Positions 61,251 through 64,000 of a stretch of 64,000 nucleotides of DNA are shown piece by piece. The notes under the pieces are model-generated. The model ran no database searches, had not been told where the DNA came from, and saw nothing but the letters and a program-made list of their open reading frames with translations. Position numbers and translations under genes: made by a program. The DNA lies in NCBI RefSeq assembly GCF_963576615.1, contig NC_088718.1:32026757-32090756 (forward strand), in the 5' to 3' direction. The DNA comes from Watersipora subatra. Its lineage: Eukaryota > Bryozoa > Gymnolaemata > Cheilostomatida > Watersiporidae. The number at the start of each line of letters is the position of its first letter. Within the stretch, counting starts at the first letter, position 1.

Positions 61251-61823
61251 CACATCTCCGGTAAAATGTGTTTTCTTATTACATAAAATCATTTGAACCT
61301 TTGCAGTTTTATTTGAAATGCAGCAGTAAACATTGTCACTCGTCATTGTATGCAAAAAACATTGTCATTATGAGCTATCACTGCAAAATGCCTACAGATG
61401 AGTGTGCTGCCAGGACTGTGAAAAAGTTAAAAAAAATGGGTTTCGAATGTTGATACCATAATGAACCATGAACACTATGATTAATTCTTATGACCTCTTA
61501 TAAATAACGAAAGAACTCGTAAACAATAAACCATTTATTAAAACAGACAATTTTGGTCTGTCTCTTTACCCATCGCAATTCGACGCAAAAACAGAGTGTG
61601 ATTTTTTCCAAGGATGTGTTTGTTTATTGGTTTGCCAATAAATTAAAATACTCAAGGAGAAACACAGCTTTTCGTGTGTTTCTCGACAAATTACAACAAA
61701 ACCATATTGGTTTTTACTAGTTTACAAAGTATTTTGGTTGTAAAAAAGTTTCCAGTTGGCGTCTTTGCCTTTTTTAACTAATCATTACTATGATTGAAAA
61801 AACGTTGCATGATTAAAATAGAA

Positions 61824-61908
61824 TCCCGTGAACCAGATTTGAACTGGTGATCTAAGGATAACAAATTACCATTACAGTCCTCTGCTCTACCAACTGAGCT
61901 ATCACGGG
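61824..61908 (-). tRNA. tRNA-Tyr(GTA) copy 95, class B, position 37 changed
   Basis: Same gene sequence as copy 91 (A37, A26, A46). Confidence 0.88.
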
Positions 61909-62481
61909 CACATCTTCAGTAAAATGTGTTTTCCTATTACATAAAATCATTTGAACTTTTGCAGTTTTAGTTGAAATGCAGTAATAGACATTGTCACTCA
62001 TCTTTGTATGCAAAAAACATTGTCATTATGAGCTATCACTGCAAAATGCCTACAGATGAGTGTGCTGCCAGGACTGTGAAAAAGTTGAAAAAATTGGTTT
62101 TGTATGTTTATTCTATAATGAGCCATAAACACAATGATTATATCTTATGATATCTTATAAATAACGAGTGAACTCATAAACAATAAACCATTTATTAAAA
62201 CAAACAATTTTGGTCTGTCTCTCTACCCATCGCGGTTCGACGCAAAAACAGATTGCGATTTTTTCCCAGGATCGGTTTGTTTACTGGTTTAACAATAAAT
62301 AAAAAATCTTAAAGATAAACACAGTTTTTTGTTTGTTTCTCGACAAATTACCACAAAACCATAATGTTTTTTAGTAGTTTACAAAGTATTTTGGTTGTAA
62401 GAAAGTTTCCGGTTGGCGTCTCTGCCTTTTTTAACTAATCATCACTATGATTGAGAATAACATAACACGGTTAAATTAGAA

Positions 62482-62566
62482 TCCCATGAACCAGATTTGA
62501 ACTGGTGACCTAAGAATAGCAAATTACCACTACAGTCCTCCGCTCTACCAACTGAGCTATCACGGG
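62482..62566 (-). tRNA. tRNA-Tyr(GTA) copy 96, class A, no terminator nearby
   Basis: Same gene sequence and same terminator loss as copy 92. Confidence 0.85.
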
Positions 62567-63139
62567 CACATCTCCGGTAAAATGTGTTTTCTTATTACAT
62601 AAAATCATTTGAACCTTTGCAGTTTTATTTGAAATGCAGCAGTAAACATTGTCACTCGTCATTGTATGCAAAAAACATTGTCATTATGAGCTATCACTGC
62701 AAAATGCCTACAGATGAGTGTGCTGCCAGGACTGTGAAAAAGTTAAAAAAAATGGGTTTCGAATGTTGATACCATAATGAACCATGAACACTATGATTAA
62801 TTCTTATGACCTCTTATAAATAACGAAAGAACTCGTAAACAATAAACCATTTATTAAAACAGACAATTTTGGTCTGTCTCTCTACCCATCGCAATTCGAC
62901 GCAAAAACAGAGTGTGACTTTTTCCAAGGTTGTGTTTGTTTATTGGTTTGCCAATAAATTAAAATACTCAAGGAGAAACACAGCTTTTCGTGTGTTTCTC
63001 GACAAAATACAACAAAACCATATTGGTTTTTACTAGTTTACAAAGTATTTTGGTTGTAAAAAAGTTTCCAGTTGGCGTCTCTGCCTTTTTTAACTAATCA
63101 TTACTCTGATTGAAAAAACGTTGCATGATTAAAATAGAA

Positions 63140-63224
63140 TCCCGTGAACCAGATTTGAACTGGTGATCTAAGGATAACAAATTACCACTACAGTCCTCCG
63201 CTCTACCAACTGAGCTATCACGGG
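63140..63224 (-). tRNA. tRNA-Tyr(GTA) copy 97, class B
   Basis: Same gene sequence as copy 93; likely functional. Confidence 0.96.
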
Positions 63225-63797
63225 CACATCTTCAGTAAAATGTGTTTTCTTATTACATAAAATCATTTGAACCTTTGCAGTTTTAGTTGAAATGCAGTAA
63301 TAGACATTGTCACTCATCTTTGTATGCAAAAAACATTGTCATTATAAGCTATCACTGCAAAATGCCTACAGATGAGTGTGCTGCCAGGACTGTGAAAAAG
63401 TTGAAAAAATGGGTTTTGTATGTTGATTCTATAATGAGCCATAAACACAATGATTATATCTTATGATATCTTATAAATAACGAGTGAACTCATAAACAAT
63501 AAACCATTTATTAAAACAGACAATTTTGGTCTGTCTCTCTACCCATCGCGGTTCGACGCAAAAACAGATTGCGATTTTTTCCCAGGATCGGTTTGTTTAC
63601 TGGTTTAACAATAAATAAAAAATCTTAAAGATAAACACAGTTTTTTGTTTGTTTCTCGACAAATTACCACAAAACCATAATGTTTTTTAGTAGTTTACAA
63701 AGTATTTTGGTTGTAAGAAAGTTTCCGGTTGGCGTCTCTGCCTTTTTTAACTAATCATCACTATGATTGAGAATAACATAACACGGTTAAAATAGAA

Positions 63798-63882
63798 TCC
63801 CATGAACCAGATTTGAACTGGTGACATAAGAATAGCAAATTACCACTACAGTCCTCCGCTCTACCAACTGAGCTATCACGGG
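63798..63882 (-). tRNA. tRNA-Tyr(GTA) copy 98, class A
   Basis: As copy 94 (T40, T45) but with A73 intact. This shows that the discriminator change at 61166 arose after the 2,632-bp duplication, or was lost by conversion here. Confidence 0.9.
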
Positions 63883-64000
63883 CACATCTCCGGTAAAATG
63901 TGTTTTCTTATTACATAAAATCATTTGAACCTTTGCAGTTTTATTTGAAATGCAGCAGTAAACATTGTCACTCGTCATTGTATGCAAAAAACATTGTCAT

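Larger units (their letters stand above)
59107..61738. repeat. Four-unit block of 2,632 bp (B, A, B, A), first copy
   Basis: Carries the genes at 59192, 59850, 60508 and 61166. Each recurs 2,632 bp to the right. Differences seen include ctccagt at 59,94x against ctccggt at 62,57x, ctctaggag at 60,33x against ctcaaggag at 62,97x, and the discriminator base at 61166. Confidence 0.85.
1..64000 (-). repeat. Tandem array of 98 tRNA-Tyr(GTA) units of about 658 bp
   Basis: The whole window is head-to-tail copies of one unit, each with one minus-strand tRNA-Tyr gene, and both window ends fall inside the array. Read on the minus strand, the consensus gene has acceptor CCCGTGA, T8 A9, D stem GCTC/GAGC, anticodon stem GAGGA/TCCTT, loop CTGTAGA with anticodon GTA, a 12-bp intron after G37, variable AGGTC, T stem ACCAG/CTGGT, T loop TTCAAAT, acceptor 3' side TCACGGG or TCATGGG, then A73. 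CCA is not encoded. C1-G72, A73 and the intron position fit eukaryotic cytoplasmic tRNA-Tyr. The anticodon triplet is unchanged in all 98 copies. Units fall into spacer classes A, B (with B-prime) and C. Confidence 0.97.
61739..64000. repeat. Four-unit block of 2,632 bp, second copy, cut by the window end
   Basis: Carries the genes at 61824, 62482, 63140 and 63798. The last spacer is cut off at base 64000, so it is not known whether the block ends or continues as a longer four-unit array. Confidence 0.85.

Noticed and set aside
1-64000. A CRISPR array.
   Set aside because: The repeat unit is 658 bp and holds a tRNA gene; there are no short direct repeats with unique spacers and no cas genes.
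1-64000. A transposon or tRNA-derived SINE family.
   Set aside because: Units are strictly head to tail with no target-site duplications, no A-rich tails and no dispersed insertion. The gene keeps its intron and genomic terminators, unlike a retroposed tRNA.
1-64000. A bacterial, organellar or Entamoeba-type tRNA array as the source.
   Set aside because: The C1-G72 pair and the intron after position 37 exclude a bacterial or mitochondrial gene. Entamoeba arrays carry short tandem repeats between genes, which are absent here. The exact lineage stays open.

Overview
The window is one uninterrupted tandem array. A unit of about 658 bp (654 to 660 bp from one gene to the next, 647 bp once) is repeated 98 times, and every unit carries one tRNA-Tyr(GTA) gene or gene relic on the minus strand. 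No unique flanking DNA, protein gene or rRNA is visible. The gene is 85 bp: 73 exon bases plus a 12-bp intron directly after position 37. The C1-G72 pair, A73, the intron position, the A and B boxes and the T-run terminators are those of a eukaryotic nuclear tRNA-Tyr transcribed by RNA polymerase III. The AT-rich, array-forming genome is probably an animal's, but the sequence does not settle the lineage.

The spacers (about 570 bp) fall into classes named here by the DNA next to the gene 3' end (left of the gene on the plus strand). Class A has the plus-strand motif taacacggttaaaatag. Class B has gttgcatgattaaaatag, and its variant B-prime has gttacatgattaaaatag. Class C has acatggttaaaacag and a strongly diverged spacer. 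B spacers contain five short perfect hairpins in a row; A and C keep only some of them.

Layout: (1) 1 to about 9.54 kb holds mixed A, B and C units, with a single-unit duplication near 0.84-2.1 kb and a two-unit duplication at 6.0-8.6 kb. (2) 9.54-22.69, 22.69-35.84 and 39.14-51.65 kb are three copies of a 20-unit higher-order repeat of 13,152 bp; the third has lost one unit. Between copies 2 and 3 sits an extra five-unit segment (35.84-39.14 kb). (3) 50.46-55.73 kb is a tandem pair of a 2,633-bp four-unit block. (4) 55.7-59.1 kb has mosaic units, including a gene that lost its B box. (5) 59.1-64.0 kb is a pair of 2,632-bp four-unit blocks, the second cut by the window end, with A and B units alternating. 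Class C genes are absent to the right of about 44.8 kb.

Several gene copies pair perfectly in all stems and should make tRNA-Tyr. Others carry mispaired stems, lost D-loop guanines, an internal T5, a lost terminator or a deleted B box. The array is therefore both a gene family and a satellite evolving by unequal exchange and conversion. All coordinates were read by eye; duplication edges are good to about 30 bp, and assembly error cannot be excluded for near-identical blocks.
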